NCBI GenBank assembly: GCA_030278955.1
Contig: JAOANR010000002.1
Location: 29,889,678 to 29,953,677 of the forward strand
Direction of reading: 5' to 3'
Length of the DNA stretch: 64,000 nt
Source: Hygrophila difformis
Taxonomy: Eukaryota; Streptophyta; Magnoliopsida; Lamiales; Acanthaceae
This document shows positions 23,602 through 34,566 of the stretch, one piece after another (position 1 is the stretch's first letter; every line of letters begins with the position of its first letter). The position numbers were made by a program, and so were the translations under genes. Under the pieces are notes generated by a model. That model saw nothing but the letters and a program-made list of their open reading frames with translations. It had not been told where the DNA came from and did not search any database.

Positions 23602-25600
23602 TGATGCAGTGATGCACCCTGTGAAACCACACTTATACAAGCTTGAATTGTACCATAATATGTCCAAAATGAGTGCATTTTACCTTAATTCATTGCACTT
23701 TTAGGTGTATTTCATTTGTTTTTATTCTTCAAGTAATCATGGTTAGATTTGGCTTATTTAGGTTAAATTTATCATGTTTTTATGTGTTTTTAATAAGACT
23801 TTGGCAAACCTAATGCATTGCAATGTTGTTTCAGGTATTTAAATGATGGAAAAGTGATGTTCGGAGGATAAAGGATGTCAAATTCGGAATTTTCAACACT
23901 GGACTGTGCCCAGGATGCGCCACATAGGCATGGCGGCGCCAAAAAAGAGCCCGGAGCGCCACATCAGGCGCCGTGTCAACACTTGGGAAAATTTCGGATG
24001 GAAAAAGCTTCAGAATGCGCCGCACGTGCTTGGCGGCGCATAAAATGCCCTTCAGGCGCCACAAAATGCGCCGCAGACAAAATTTTAGGAAATTGTCATA
24101 ATGCACCGCACCTTCTTGGCGGCGCCGAAAAACACCCTGGAGCGCCACAAAATGCGCCGCTATCAAAAATTCGAAAAATCTTCATATGCGCCACAGCTCC
24201 TTGGTGGCGCCTAAAACCTCTTCCGAGCGCCACTTTATGCGCCACAGTCGCGGTTTGGAGGTTTTCTAACCTCCCGAACACAGGTTTTAAAGCCCGTTTC
24301 TTCCTCATTTTTGCCAGGCAGACTCATTTTATCATCAGAAACACTCTAAAAACTCTCTGCAACTTTGGAGAAGAATGCGATAACACCGAACCATGCCGGA
24401 GGAAGTGATCGGAATGTCTTTCTGACTGTGTTCTTCGCATTCTAGGTGTTGTTTTCCTTTTTCTCGCTTTGTAATGTTTAGAATTTGCTTTTAAACATAA
24501 TTTCCTACTGTTTCCATGTTTGTAAACGGATTTCTATGTTGTTCGTGTTAAAAGTATTCTAGAACGGGAGTTCAGAATCACTTTTGAAGTACGAATTTAT
24601 GTTTTATGGAAGTATAATAAATGTCGATGTTTATCTGTGTAATCTGGATTAATCTGCAAGAACTGTTAGATTTTGAATTAGGATTATGTATTGGATGCCT
24701 GAAATTGATCGACAATTATGTTTTGGCAAAAATCTGAAATCTGCATTTTTAATCTGCTAAATCTGGACTGATCGATCATTCTGCATATTTTGTCTACAAT
24801 AATCTGATAAAAATTCTAATCTGTTCACATTCTAAATTTAGTATTAAAATCCATATTACCTTGTTTTATTGTTATTTTACCATAATTGTTAGATTATTTA
24901 CACTATTCTGCATATTTTAAATGTTGGAATCTAATCTGTATGATTTCTGCTTTGCTAAATCGGGAGATAAAAAGTGGAAATTAGATTTTAGTACCGGATC
25001 TTGGAAAAAAATCACATTAAAATAGATTCTGGCATGTACACGCTGATTTGGGAAATGAAATGTGTCATTTAATCACAATAGGAAAATTTGTATGCTTGGG
25101 AAATACTCAAATTTATGCCTAGACTGATGATTGCAAAATGTTAGATAATTTAATTTGCTTCCATGAAGTCTGTTTTTACAAATTATGAAAATTAGGAAAT
25201 TGTTATATTTTTAATCTTTATAAAATTATTAATTCTGCTGAAATTGATCTTTTTAGACATTGGAAAATGCTAAATCATTATGCAATTTCGCTTTTATATA
25301 AAGATGGCATGTTCTAAATCATTACAAGCATATATCTTATTTTATTTTATTATTTTAAATTTTTAACTTGCTTTAATTTAAATTTAATGTCACTATTTTT
25401 AATTTAATCACCATTAGAATAAAACAAACTCTTTTCAAAATATAAAATATATTATTAATGAACTTAAAATGACTAAGTTTTCTCCATAATGAAATAATAT
25501 TCTGAATTCCCTTGGGTTCGACCCGGTATTCACCGGTTTTTATTACTTGATGACAACCATCCGCTTGTGGTAAAATATGAGTAGTGAAAATCACTCATCA
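23602..25600 (+). repeat. 5' LTR of element B
   Basis: Ends ...ATCACTCATCA at 25600. Its first eight bases TGATGCAG are extra relative to the 3' LTR, which starts TGATGCACCC; the shared part starts at 23610. It carries the GCGCC array (23914-24250) and a long T/A-rich 3' half. The 177-codon frame at 23875-24408 is only a translation of the array. Confidence 0.9.
23914..24250 (+). repeat. four-site array in element B 5' LTR, GCGCC(A/G)C core
   Basis: Four units of about 70-75 bp. Each has a site ATGCGCC(A/G)C, 8-9 bp, an inverted site G(T/C)GGCGCC, about 16 bp, a direct site AGCGCCAC, 5 bp, and ATGCGCCGC. The first pair can form a hairpin. It is strongly GC-rich in an AT-rich LTR. The order is forward-reverse-forward-forward, unlike the forward-forward-reverse-reverse order in element 2. 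Confidence 0.87.
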
Positions 25601-25607
25601 AGTTTTT

Positions 25608-25625
25608 TGGCGCCTTTGCCGGGGA
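25608..25625 (+). other. primer-binding site of element B (tRNA-Asp type)
   Basis: TGGCGCCTTTGCCGGGGA, one base different from the site in element 2, seven bases after the 5' LTR. Confidence 0.85.
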
Positions 25626-25716
25626 ATTATTGTGAAAATTATGTTGTTTTAAGTTCATTTGAATATATTTATGTTATTTCTACTTTTTAAATATTGTTAT
25701 AACTTTTTGCTATTCT

Positions 25717-25965
25717 ATGTCGTGCAAGGGCATCGAGCTAAATCAGTGTGTGATCCTGAAATTTGAAAGAATATTGGGTTTCTCATCTAAAAAAGAGAAA
25801 GATTTGCAAGAGAACAAGTGTGAGGATGGCGGCGAGTTGTATGCAGCATATATAATTGAGGATTTCAAGTGGATAGCCTCGATTGAAAAGCCACCTACAC
25901 TTTATTTAAAGGTATTAGCACCACACTTGAGGTACGTATTTCTCAATAAATTAGATTACTTTTAA
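25717..25965 (+). pseudogene. gag-pol remnant of element B
   Basis: An 82-residue open frame starts 92 bp after the primer site, where gag should start. Its second half (P-P-T-L-Y-L-K-V-L-A-P-H-L-R-Y-V-F-L) resembles the linker between protease and RT in Athila/Tat pol (usually P-P-x-L-E-L-K-P-L-P-x-H-L-K-Y). This suggests an internal deletion that removed most of gag and protease and then everything from RT on. It may be translated as a short peptide, but no function is evident. Confidence 0.55.
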
Positions 25966-27166
25966 TTAAATGCATTACATCAAGTGTTGATATTGGATGC
26001 TAGAAAATTTGAGATTAAATTCCACCTCTTGACAACATTACAACTTTAATGAGTTTTTTTTGAGGGAATGCTGATATATTAGAATGTTAATCAATAATTT
26101 TCTTATGATTGCATTACCTTTATTTAAATTGTTGTATAAAGATGTGCAATTTGACCTTATAACTCAGAATGACAGGATCATGGAAGTGCACCCACCATTT
26201 AGACCTTTAATTTAGAAAATGGTGCATTTGTCTTTGAAAGCTAATTAGGAAAGGGAATTCGCATACTGCCTTTGCATGCTTAGCAATAGTTATTTATGTC
26301 TTTTGCTTAATATGTTTTATTTTCTTTTATTTTACTTTATATGTTTTACTTACAACTAAAAAATATATATATATATATATATAAATGATTCTTGCATGAT
26401 TTTCATTATATGTAATTTTGGAGTGACTCTTAAGAATTAGAGTGATCAATAACTGAAAAAATTTTTGTGGTGATTTAAGTAGAATAGGAGAAAGGCTGAA
26501 ATAAATTGATAGAGGGGTTGACGAAAACGAACAGAATTTCATAGATATTTATAGGGGATGATTAGGACTAATTAGGGTAGTTTTACTAAACAGATGAATA
26601 GGAATATGGATGCAATATTAGGTTTCATTTAAACAAATCACGCAATGTATTTTTGCTACAAAGTCTGTACAAATACTGAGTTTTAGATGCCACTCTTCGT
26701 AAATGGTTTTCAAAAACTCAGTTAAGCAAAGTAGCACAAACAAGGCATTTTGGGTTTCATTCATACTAATAATGCGTAAAAACTTGTTTGAGCACCACAT
26801 GTAGTATTAAATGGATTCGTTGGGTTTGTGCCAAACTTGAATTTTTACAAAAGTCCATTCTAATTCATCTCCAATTAGCTCAAATTTAATCATAGATCTT
26901 CTAATTGGGCTTAAAAACCTACCCATTTAATGTAAACCTTAAAAAAATAATAAATAAATAAAATAAAATAATAATAAAATAAAATAGTCATCTCCCTCCT
27001 GTTCTCTCTTTCACAGTCCTCTCTCTATTGAATCTCACAACCGCAGTCATCTTCAATTTCCCTTCCACCACAGTTTCTTTAAAATATATATATATATAAA
27101 AATAAATAAATAATAACAATAATAATAATAATAATAATAATAATAATCTGTTTTTGTTTGTTTTTT

Positions 27167-27220
<54 letters not shown>

Positions 27221-28270
27221 CTGTTTTTGTTTGTTTTTTTATCCTATTTATGGTTTATGCATGTTTTTATTTTCATTTTATGTCACGTTATGCTTATTTG
27301 TTTAAGTTTTTAATTTTGCTAATAAAATGTGCCCACCATATTTCTAATTTAATGATTAAGTAGTAAATGTTATATTTGTGAAAGTAGAAGCTGAAATGTA
27401 CTCGATAATTGAAGCTGAAATTGAGGCTCAAGAACCCTAGCTTCTCAAATTTGGGGATTTCTTGTTAAAGTGCTTCAAAGCTTCAATTTGGAGTAAGTAT
27501 AGCTATTCTAGTTCAATAATCCGTCCAATTTTGTGATTTGGTATGTGTTATTGTTAGTATTTGTGTTGTTAATTAAATTTGGGGTTATGTAGAATGTGGA
27601 ATTAAAATTGGTTTAAGTGTATAAATCCTTGTTTAAAATGAACAATATGAGTGTTAGAACATATTTTCAAGCCCTATGCTAAAATTTATAAAGTGTTTGT
27701 AAAATTTTAGATTACAGCTCTTTGGAAAATGGTATTACAGTATCTGAAATTTGAAATTTTCTTATAAAAATGTGTTAAAATAACATGTTTAATCTTTTAA
27801 GTTGATCTATGAATATTGTTAAGCATGTTGTTATAATCTACATTAATAAATTTTGGTAACATTAAAGCTTGAAACTTCATGTTTAATTTATGAAAAAGAA
27901 ACATTTTTATTATAAAAACTCATCCAATGAATTTTTAACTAAAAAGGAAAAATTATGTTATTTAAAACAATAAACTAAAAGTTCTTGATCATTATTTCAA
28001 ATCATTAATAAGAACTAGTTTGCTAATTTGGTGAACTTTAAGCATTAAATCTGAAATTTTTAACAAAAGGGGAGTTTTTATAACTTAAAAAATGTGTTCT
28101 TTTTAATAATAAGTTTTAAGTTCTAAAAAGTGATTTTCTTAAATTTATAAGAGACTTAGAACTTATAGCTTTTAAAATAAAATATATTGATCATTTAGTT
28201 GTTTAAATCCCACATTCTAGGTTGATATATGTTTGTTTTATACAATGCACTTAAGTTAAACTTTTGGTTT
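25966..28270. other. noncoding interior of element B with microsatellites
   Basis: AT-rich, no gene seen. It contains a TA repeat (26359-26382), a TA run (27085-27097) and two AAT arrays (27118-27147 and 27168-27221), each followed by the same segment AATCTGTTTTTGTTTG plus a T run, so array and flank are duplicated in tandem. Confidence 0.6.
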
Positions 28271-28276
28271 AAACTT

Positions 28277-28292
28277 AAGTGTGAGGATGGGG
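28277..28292 (+). other. PPT-like motif 1 of element B
   Basis: AAGTGTGAGGATGGGG, related to the motif before the 3' LTR (30941-30954). It precedes the internal array, as PPT-like motif 1 does in element 1. Confidence 0.5.
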
Positions 28293-28696
28293 AGGAATGC
28301 ATATATTTATCACTAACCCAAAGTTTTTGTGTAACCAGGTTCCACAAATAATGTATAGGAAATACCTTGCTACTTGGTTGGATGTTTTTTATATGAATAT
28401 TGGCTTGTTCTGCTACGCACTACTTAGGTGTTCTATTTGTGTTTAATATGGTGAGCATGTGATTAAGTTTATATTTATGTATAAGTTATGTTTATGCATC
28501 TTTTTAAATTCAATAAAATAGCTCTTACCGATATCATGTGGGATTCAGTCGTTTTGAAGTATTAAATGGATCAATGGAGTGTATTTGGACATGATTGAGA
28601 AGTAGAAGAGGTAGGATTGGTACTGTTGACTGATATGAGATGTTGGATATCATGGGGACAAACTTAGAAAAAATAGAATCTGCCCGAATTTGCTCA

Positions 28697-28946
28697 GAAT
28701 GCGCCACACATACTGTGTGGCGCCTGTATGTGTGGCGCCTAAAGATGCCCTTAAGCGCCACATCTAGCGCCGCAAAAATGGGAATTTCCCAAGTTTGCTT
28801 TAGGATGCGCCGCATCAACTGTGCGGCGCCCATATCCCCCTTCCAGCGCCACTTTTGGCGCCGCGGATTTAATTTTTCTCCAGAATGCGCCACACACACT
28901 GTGTGGCGCCTAAATCAGCTTTCAAGCACCACATTGGTGCCTCAGA
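28697..28946 (+). repeat. internal four-site array of element B, GCGCC(A/G)C core
   Basis: Three units of about 70-85 bp with the same order as in the LTR: ATGCGCC(A/G)C, spacer, inverted (G)TGTGGCGCC or TGCGGCGCC, spacer, AGCGCCAC, spacer, GGCGCCGC or a decayed version. Hairpin arms are longer here (CCACACA/TGTGTGG), and in the second unit both arms change together (CCGCA/TGCGG). Confidence 0.87.
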
Positions 28947-29040
28947 TGTGAATTTTGCCTAATTTTGATATCTTTACAGGGTCCAAATCATATCCAATTG
29001 AATTTTAAAGTCCAATGGGTCGGGTATTTACTCAAAACTC

Positions 29041-29050
29041 ATATATATAC
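29041..29050 (+). promoter_or_regulatory. TATA-like box downstream of internal array in element B
   Basis: CATATATATAC, about 95 bp behind the internal array and followed by a CT-rich stretch (29085-29140). Same array-TATA order as in element 1 (8379/8398). Confidence 0.4.
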
Positions 29051-29483
29051 TGGATTTATCCCGTTAGGCTCCATAATTTGCCTCCTCTTCAGAACTCAGA
29101 CGTATTATTCCACAAATTGCTCCTCTTAATCTTCAAACCTTAGGTATTCTAATTCATAATAACTCTCCTAAATTCTGTTTATGCACTTATTGTTGATTTA
29201 TTTGTGATCTTTGTTGAGAGAATTTCATTGTGATATATTATACAATGTGGGATTAATTTCATCAAATCTTTATAATTTTACATAATGCAGGCATTAAAAT
29301 CAATAAATTATGATGTATAGATCATATTAAAAAAGCTGAAAATTTTTATCTATTTAAAAGGTATGATCTAGTTTAGTCTAACTTTTTAAATGCATGCTAT
29401 ATCCTTATTTTTGAAATTAAAAAGTTTTAATCCCATATTTTAAATCTTTCATTATGAACTTAAACTAAACTGGTAGTTCAGTT

Positions 29484-29501
29484 TAAGTGTGAGGATGGAG
29501 G
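29484..29501 (+). other. PPT-like motif 2 of element B
   Basis: AAGTGTGAGGATGGAGGAG, the second internal copy. No open frame follows, in contrast to element 1, where the second copy precedes the large ORF. Confidence 0.5.
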
Positions 29502-30940
29502 AGTTTCTATTATGATCACATTCTTGAAATTCTTCATCAACATGTCCATTTAGTTTATTCAAGGCATAAACCATTTATTTAAAACATTATCCAAGGTTGA
29601 GTTATGATGAAGAATGAGGGTATATTTTGCTATAGCTGTTGACGTTTTGATGTAAATTATGTTATAGAACTTATGATGTTTTGCTTTTGGCGAATTCTGA
29701 AATTTATTATCTATCAAACCTGTCCATACTTAATAAAGTTACTGGAAATTGTTGTTAAAATGTTATAATTTGAGTTATGGATGGTGTTTTATGATTCTGA
29801 TTACTTTGGAATTCCCATATGCACTAACAATCATATTTTCTTGAGTAATTGCTATATATACATATTAGAAGCAGGATATGCCAACAAAGGAGCAAGATGA
29901 CAGCCTGATGATGAAGTGAAATTCAAAGCCCTAAACATTCCAGGTGTGATCTTTTCATGTTGTATGTTTACTAAATTGCATGGGAATAAATGGATAAGAG
30001 CTTAGTTATGTTTTTAATATTTCCTTATGCTTTTAATAAATATGGTAAATGCTAGTAGGTTGGATATGTTAAATATTTTAGATTAAATTGTGTTTTCACA
30101 GTGTGTTATTATTTGAATTACCACATCACAGCCAATCTTAAGAAAATTCGAATATAAGTCTAACTGTTCTGCTTAGATCCGATTTTACAACTTAATGAGC
30201 ATTATGATTCTTAGTTTAAAGTCCTAGACTTTGTTAAATTGTCATGCTAGTTGTTCGAACTTTGGTGACGATTCTACTTACCTTGCAGAAAGCCTTTGAT
30301 TAATTAGACTGGTTTATTTGTTATGTAGAGAGTTATCATTATTTATATATGAATATGCTCGTTCCATGTCTCCTTAAATGCTTAGTTACAAATAAAGTCA
30401 GAGTAAGACCCTTATAAAAAATTTTTAAAAAAAAAGCTTATCTTGCAAAAAGAAAAAAAAAATTAGAAAATGCAAGATCAAAAAAAAAAAGAGAAAATGT
30501 TGAATAAAGGGGTATTAAACAGAATGATTATAAACTCTTGGCTATATGACTGGCACGTATTCTTAGACATGAGTAGCTTTTGGAATTCAATCGTCTACAA
30601 CTCAGCCAAAGTGTCTAGAATAATTGTGAAACTGAGTCATTAATTGAGCATATTTGAAGACGGGAATAGAAAAGCATATTTACATTATTCACTCTCCCAT
30701 TTCGAGTTGCTATGTGTAATTAATCTACTTTTCGTACTGTAAGTGCTTTGGATATCTGGTTTTGACAACTGATGCATGACAATTTACCTTGTTCTAGCAC
30801 ATTAAACATTTGAACCCTTTTAGCTCATTGCGTTGTTGAAATCTATGATTTGGCAGAACTATAGTGACTTCATCTTTATTATCTTGATTGGCATGTCGAT
30901 GTGTTAATTAATTTCATTGCTCAAGGGACGAGCAATATTT
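29502..30940. other. noncoding 3' interior of element B
   Basis: No ORF of note. Contains A-rich runs (30414-30500). Close to the end is the pre-PPT block GCTCAAGGGACGAGCAATAT shared in diverged form with element 1. Confidence 0.6.
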
Positions 30941-30954
30941 AAGTGTGAGGATGT
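30941..30954 (+). other. polypurine tract of element B
   Basis: AAGTGTGAGGATGT immediately before the 3' LTR start TGATGCACCC at 30955. Confidence 0.7.
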
Positions 30955-32942
30955 TGATGCACCCTGTGAAACCACACTTATACAAGCTTGAATTGTACCA
31001 CAATATGTCCAAAATGAGTGCATTTTACCTTAATTCATTGCACTTTTAGGTGTATTTCATGTGTTTTTATTTTTCAAGTGATCATGGTTAGATTTGGCTT
31101 ATTTAGGTTAAATTTATCATGTTTTTATGTGTTTTTAATAAGACTTTGGCAAACCTAATGCATTGCAATGTTGTTCAGGTATTTAAATGATGGAAAAGTG
31201 ATGTTCGGAGGATAAAGGATGTCAAATTCGGAATTTTCAACACTGGACTGTGCCCGAGGATGCGCCACATAGGCATGGCGGCAACAGAAAAGAGCCCGGA
31301 GCGCCACATCAGACGCCGTGTCAACACTTGGGAAAATTTCGGATGGAAAAAGCTTCAGAATGCGCCGCACGTGCTTGGCGGCGCATAAAATGCCCTTCAG
31401 GCGCCACAAAATGCACCGCAGACAAAATTTTAGGAAATTGTCAGAATGCACCGCACCTTCTTGGCGGCGCCGAAAAACACCCTGGAGCGCCACAAAATGC
31501 GCCGCTATAAAAAATTCAGAAAATCTTCGTATGCGCCGCAGCTCCTTGGTGGCGCCTAAAACCTCTTCCGAGCGCTACTTTATGCGCCATAGTCGCGGTT
31601 TGGAGGTTTTCTAACCTCCCGAACACGGTTTTAAAGCCCGTTTCTTCCTCATTTTCGCCAGGCAGACTCATTTTATCATCAGAAACACTCTAAAAACTCT
31701 CTGCAACTTTGGAGAAGAAGGCGATAACACCGAACCATGCCGGAGGAAGTGATCGGAATGTCTTTCTGACTGTGTTCTTCGCATTCTAGGTGTTGTTTTC
31801 CTTTTTCTCGCTTTGTAATGTTTAGAATTTGCTTTTAAACATAATTTCCTACTGTTTCCATGTTTGTAAATGGATTTCTATGTTGTTCGTGTTAAAAGTA
31901 TTCTAGAACGGGAGTTCAGAATCACTTTTGAAGTACGAATTTATGTTTTATGGAATTATAATAAATGTCGATGTTTATCTGTGTAATCTGGATTAATCTG
32001 CAAGAACTGTTAGAATTTGAATTAGGATTATGTATTGGATGCCTGAAATTGATCGACAATTATGTTTTGGCAAAAATCTGAAATTTGCATTTTTAATCTG
32101 CTAAATCTGGACTGATCGATCATTCTGCATATTTTGTCTACAATAATCTGATAAAAATTCTAATCTGTTCACATTCTAAATTTAGTATTAAAATCCATAT
32201 TACCATGTTTTATTGTTATTTTACCATAATTGTTAGATTATTTACACTATTCTGCATAATTTAAATGTTGGAATCTAATCTGTATGATTTCTGCTTTGCT
32301 AAATCGGGAGATAAAAAGTGGAAATTAGATTTTAGTACCGGGACTTGGGAAAAAATCACATTAAAATAGATTCTGGCGTGTACACGTTGATTTGGGAAAT
32401 GAAATGTGTCATTTAATCGCAATAGGAAAATTTGTATGCTTGGGAAATACTCAAATTTATGCCTAGACTGATGATTGCAGAATGTTAGATAATTTAATTT
32501 GCTTCCATGAAGTCTGTTTTTACAAATTATGAAAATTAGGAAATTGTTATATTTTTAATCTTTATAAAATTTTTAATTCTGCTGAAATTGATCTTTTTAG
32601 ACATTGGAAAATGCTAAATTATTATGCAATTTCGCCTTTATATAGAGATGGCATGTTCTAAATCATTACAAACATATATCTTATTTTTATTTTTATTATT
32701 TTAAATTTTTAACTTGCTTTATTTTAAATTTAATGTCACTATTTTTAATTTAATCACCATTAGAATAAAACAAACTCTTTTCAAAATATTATACTATTAA
32801 TGAACTTAAAATGACTAAGTTTTCTCCAGAATGAAATAATATTCTGAATTCCCTTGGGTTCGACCCGGTATTCACCGGTTTTTATTACTTGATGACAACC
32901 ATCCGCTTGTAGTAAAATATGAGTAGTGAAAATCACCCATCA
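30955..32942 (+). repeat. 3' LTR of element B
   Basis: 1988 bp, nearly the same as the 5' LTR by eye, ending ...ATCACCCATCA followed by the ATCAC target duplication. Its array (31259-31592) has a few changes from the 5' copy: GCAACAGAA in place of GCGCCAAAA near 31281, and AGCGCTAC and GCGCCAT in the last unit. Confidence 0.9.
31259..31592 (+). repeat. four-site array in element B 3' LTR
   Basis: Same four units as 23914-24250. Several substitutions in this copy fall in core sites. Confidence 0.85.
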
Positions 32943-33139
32943 ATCACCCTAAACATAAAATTAAGTAATTTTAACTTTAAAACAACAATTTCACCAATTC
33001 AGTGGGAATCATCTATCATGTGCACCAACTCACTCAGTCACATATACATTCGCCCCTTTCAATACCAATATATTCACTCTATTCTCAAAAGAGTGACCAT
33101 ATTTCATTTTTCTGGCTATTTTAACATGAGATTAGTATT

Positions 33140-33335
33140 AAAATATACCACTACAAATTCCATTTTTTTTTTATTTAAGGTTACCACAAACACCCATTAT
33201 CAGAATAGATCACTACAAACAACAATTACCAAAATAGGTCACTACATGGGCGATGCAATAAGCTAAATGACCTTGTAGTGGCTTATATTAATAATCACCT
33301 GAATTGTATAAATGATCCACTACAAGGCCATAGAG
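33140..33335. repeat. cluster of CACTACA motifs with an inverted repeat
   Basis: CACTACAA or CACTACAT occurs at about 33150, 33209 and 33240. 33267-33281 (ATGACCTTGTAGTGG) is nearly complementary to 33317-33331 (CCACTACAAGGCCAT), giving a possible hairpin. CACTACAA is the TIR and subterminal signature of CACTA transposons, so this may be an end fragment, but no full element is visible. Confidence 0.3.
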
Positions 33336-33625
33336 CATATTTTCACAATACATATATCACCCTTAGTGGCCTATTTTAATAAAGTATTTCTTTTATAAAA
33401 CGTGACTTATTTCCGTATTTGATAAAATAATATTGTTGGAAAAGTTAAAAAAAAAGTATGAGATATGTAGAGATGAAAAAAATATTACTTAAAACATGAC
33501 AAATGAACGGACGTTCAAACAAAAGGGCTGGCTGACATGCTGTCCTTATATCTCCAAGTTTAACTCAGACGTAGCTCCCTATGTAGTGTCAAACCAAAAT
33601 ATCCAACAAGCATTAGTCCCCTAAA

Positions 33626-33730
33626 AAAAGAGGTAATCCAACCGCACATTCTAGTACGACTACCTTGTTACGATTTCACTGCAGTCACTAGCTAGTCCTA
33701 CCTTTCAGCATCCCCTTGCGGTTAAGGTAC
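33626..33730 (-). pseudogene. plastid 16S rRNA 3'-end fragment (nuclear plastid DNA)
   Basis: The plus strand reads like the complement of the 3' end of a plastid (bacterial-type) 16S rRNA: GAGGTAATCC (anti-Shine-Dalgarno end, normally GAGGTGATCC), AACCGCAC, CTACCTTGTTACGA, GCAGTCACTAG and CCTTGCGGTTAAGGTA follow in the right order. There are many substitutions plus small insertions and deletions, so it is an old insertion and not a functional gene. The mitochondrial and nuclear small-subunit 3' ends differ at the stretch after GCCGCA, which favours a plastid source. Confidence 0.8.
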
Positions 33731-33904
33731 TAAGAAGAAGTATATGAGTATATATTTTGATCATTAAATTGAAATTTAATAAATGTATGGTTGCATATTT
33801 GTACACAAGTATGCTTGTGTATATTGTATTCGTAAGTGATGACCTCATTAATAATTAAGGTGTCTAATATCCAATCTTCATTCATTTGCATACCACTATC
33901 GTGA

Positions 33905-34326
33905 TAGGTGGGGTGGGAATAGGCCAGACCAGGTTAGACTTAGACTGGCCTATTTTAATTTTGCAAGGCCTTGGCCTATGGATTTTTATAGGAATAGTTT
34001 ATAGACCTAAGCTTGACATTTTAGTTTAAATAGACCAGATTTTAGGTCTATTAGGTCATTCAGGGATCTATTTAATTCCATTTAATTATTAAATAAATAA
34101 TAAATAAAAATATTAATAAATAATAAAAAATATATAAAAGACTTTAACAGGTCGGCCTGGTAGGCTAAACATGCTTTGTAATTAGGCCTGACCTAGGCTT
34201 ATATAAATAAATAGGCTTTTAAAATTATATTCTAGTCTGGACTATATTGTAAAAAAACCAGGTCAAGCCTAAAATATGTCAGGTCGTAGGCCCCTATCGG
34301 GTGGTATGGCCTATTCCCACCCCTAG
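33905..34326. mobile_element. small inverted-repeat element (TAGG-GGTGGGAATAGGCC ends), copy 1
   Basis: 422 bp bounded by TAGGTGGGGTGGGAATAGG at the left and its inverse GGCCTATTCCCACCCCTA at the right. AT-rich with many AGGCCT-type words and no ORF. Looks like a non-autonomous DNA element (MITE); I could not identify a target duplication, so the superfamily is open. Confidence 0.6.
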
Positions 34327-34566
34327 TGCCAAGCTATCCGATAGGGCCTACTGCCTGGCCTAACTTGGTCTTTTTACCAAATAGACTAGACTTAGATAGC
34401 TTGAATAACCTGTTTAGCTAAATAAGTCTAGGCCATGCCTTATAAAAAAACTTATTTAGCGTACTATGCCGGCCTATTTATTTTTTATATAAATTTTTAT
34501 AATTTATTAATGTTATTATTCATTATGTATTTAATATTTAAATATCTATATAATAAATCCTAAATA

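Larger units (their letters stand above)
23602..32942 (+). mobile_element. non-autonomous Athila-like LTR element B (complete)
   Basis: 9341 bp with two very similar LTRs (23602-25600 and 30955-32942), an Asp-tRNA primer site, a small gag/pol remnant, internal promoter-like module, three PPT-like motifs, and perfect 5-bp target duplications ATCAC at 23597-23601 and 32943-32947. There is no RT or integrase, so it must depend on a helper. The LTR similarity suggests a fairly recent insertion. Confidence 0.9.

Noticed and set aside
23875..24408. 177-codon open frame in the element B LTR
   Set aside because: It translates the GCGCC array; the low stop density follows from GC content, and the same array gives frames on the other strand.
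33626..33730. Functional or bacterial 16S rRNA gene
   Set aside because: Only the last ~105 bases are present, with many changes, inside plant repeat DNA.
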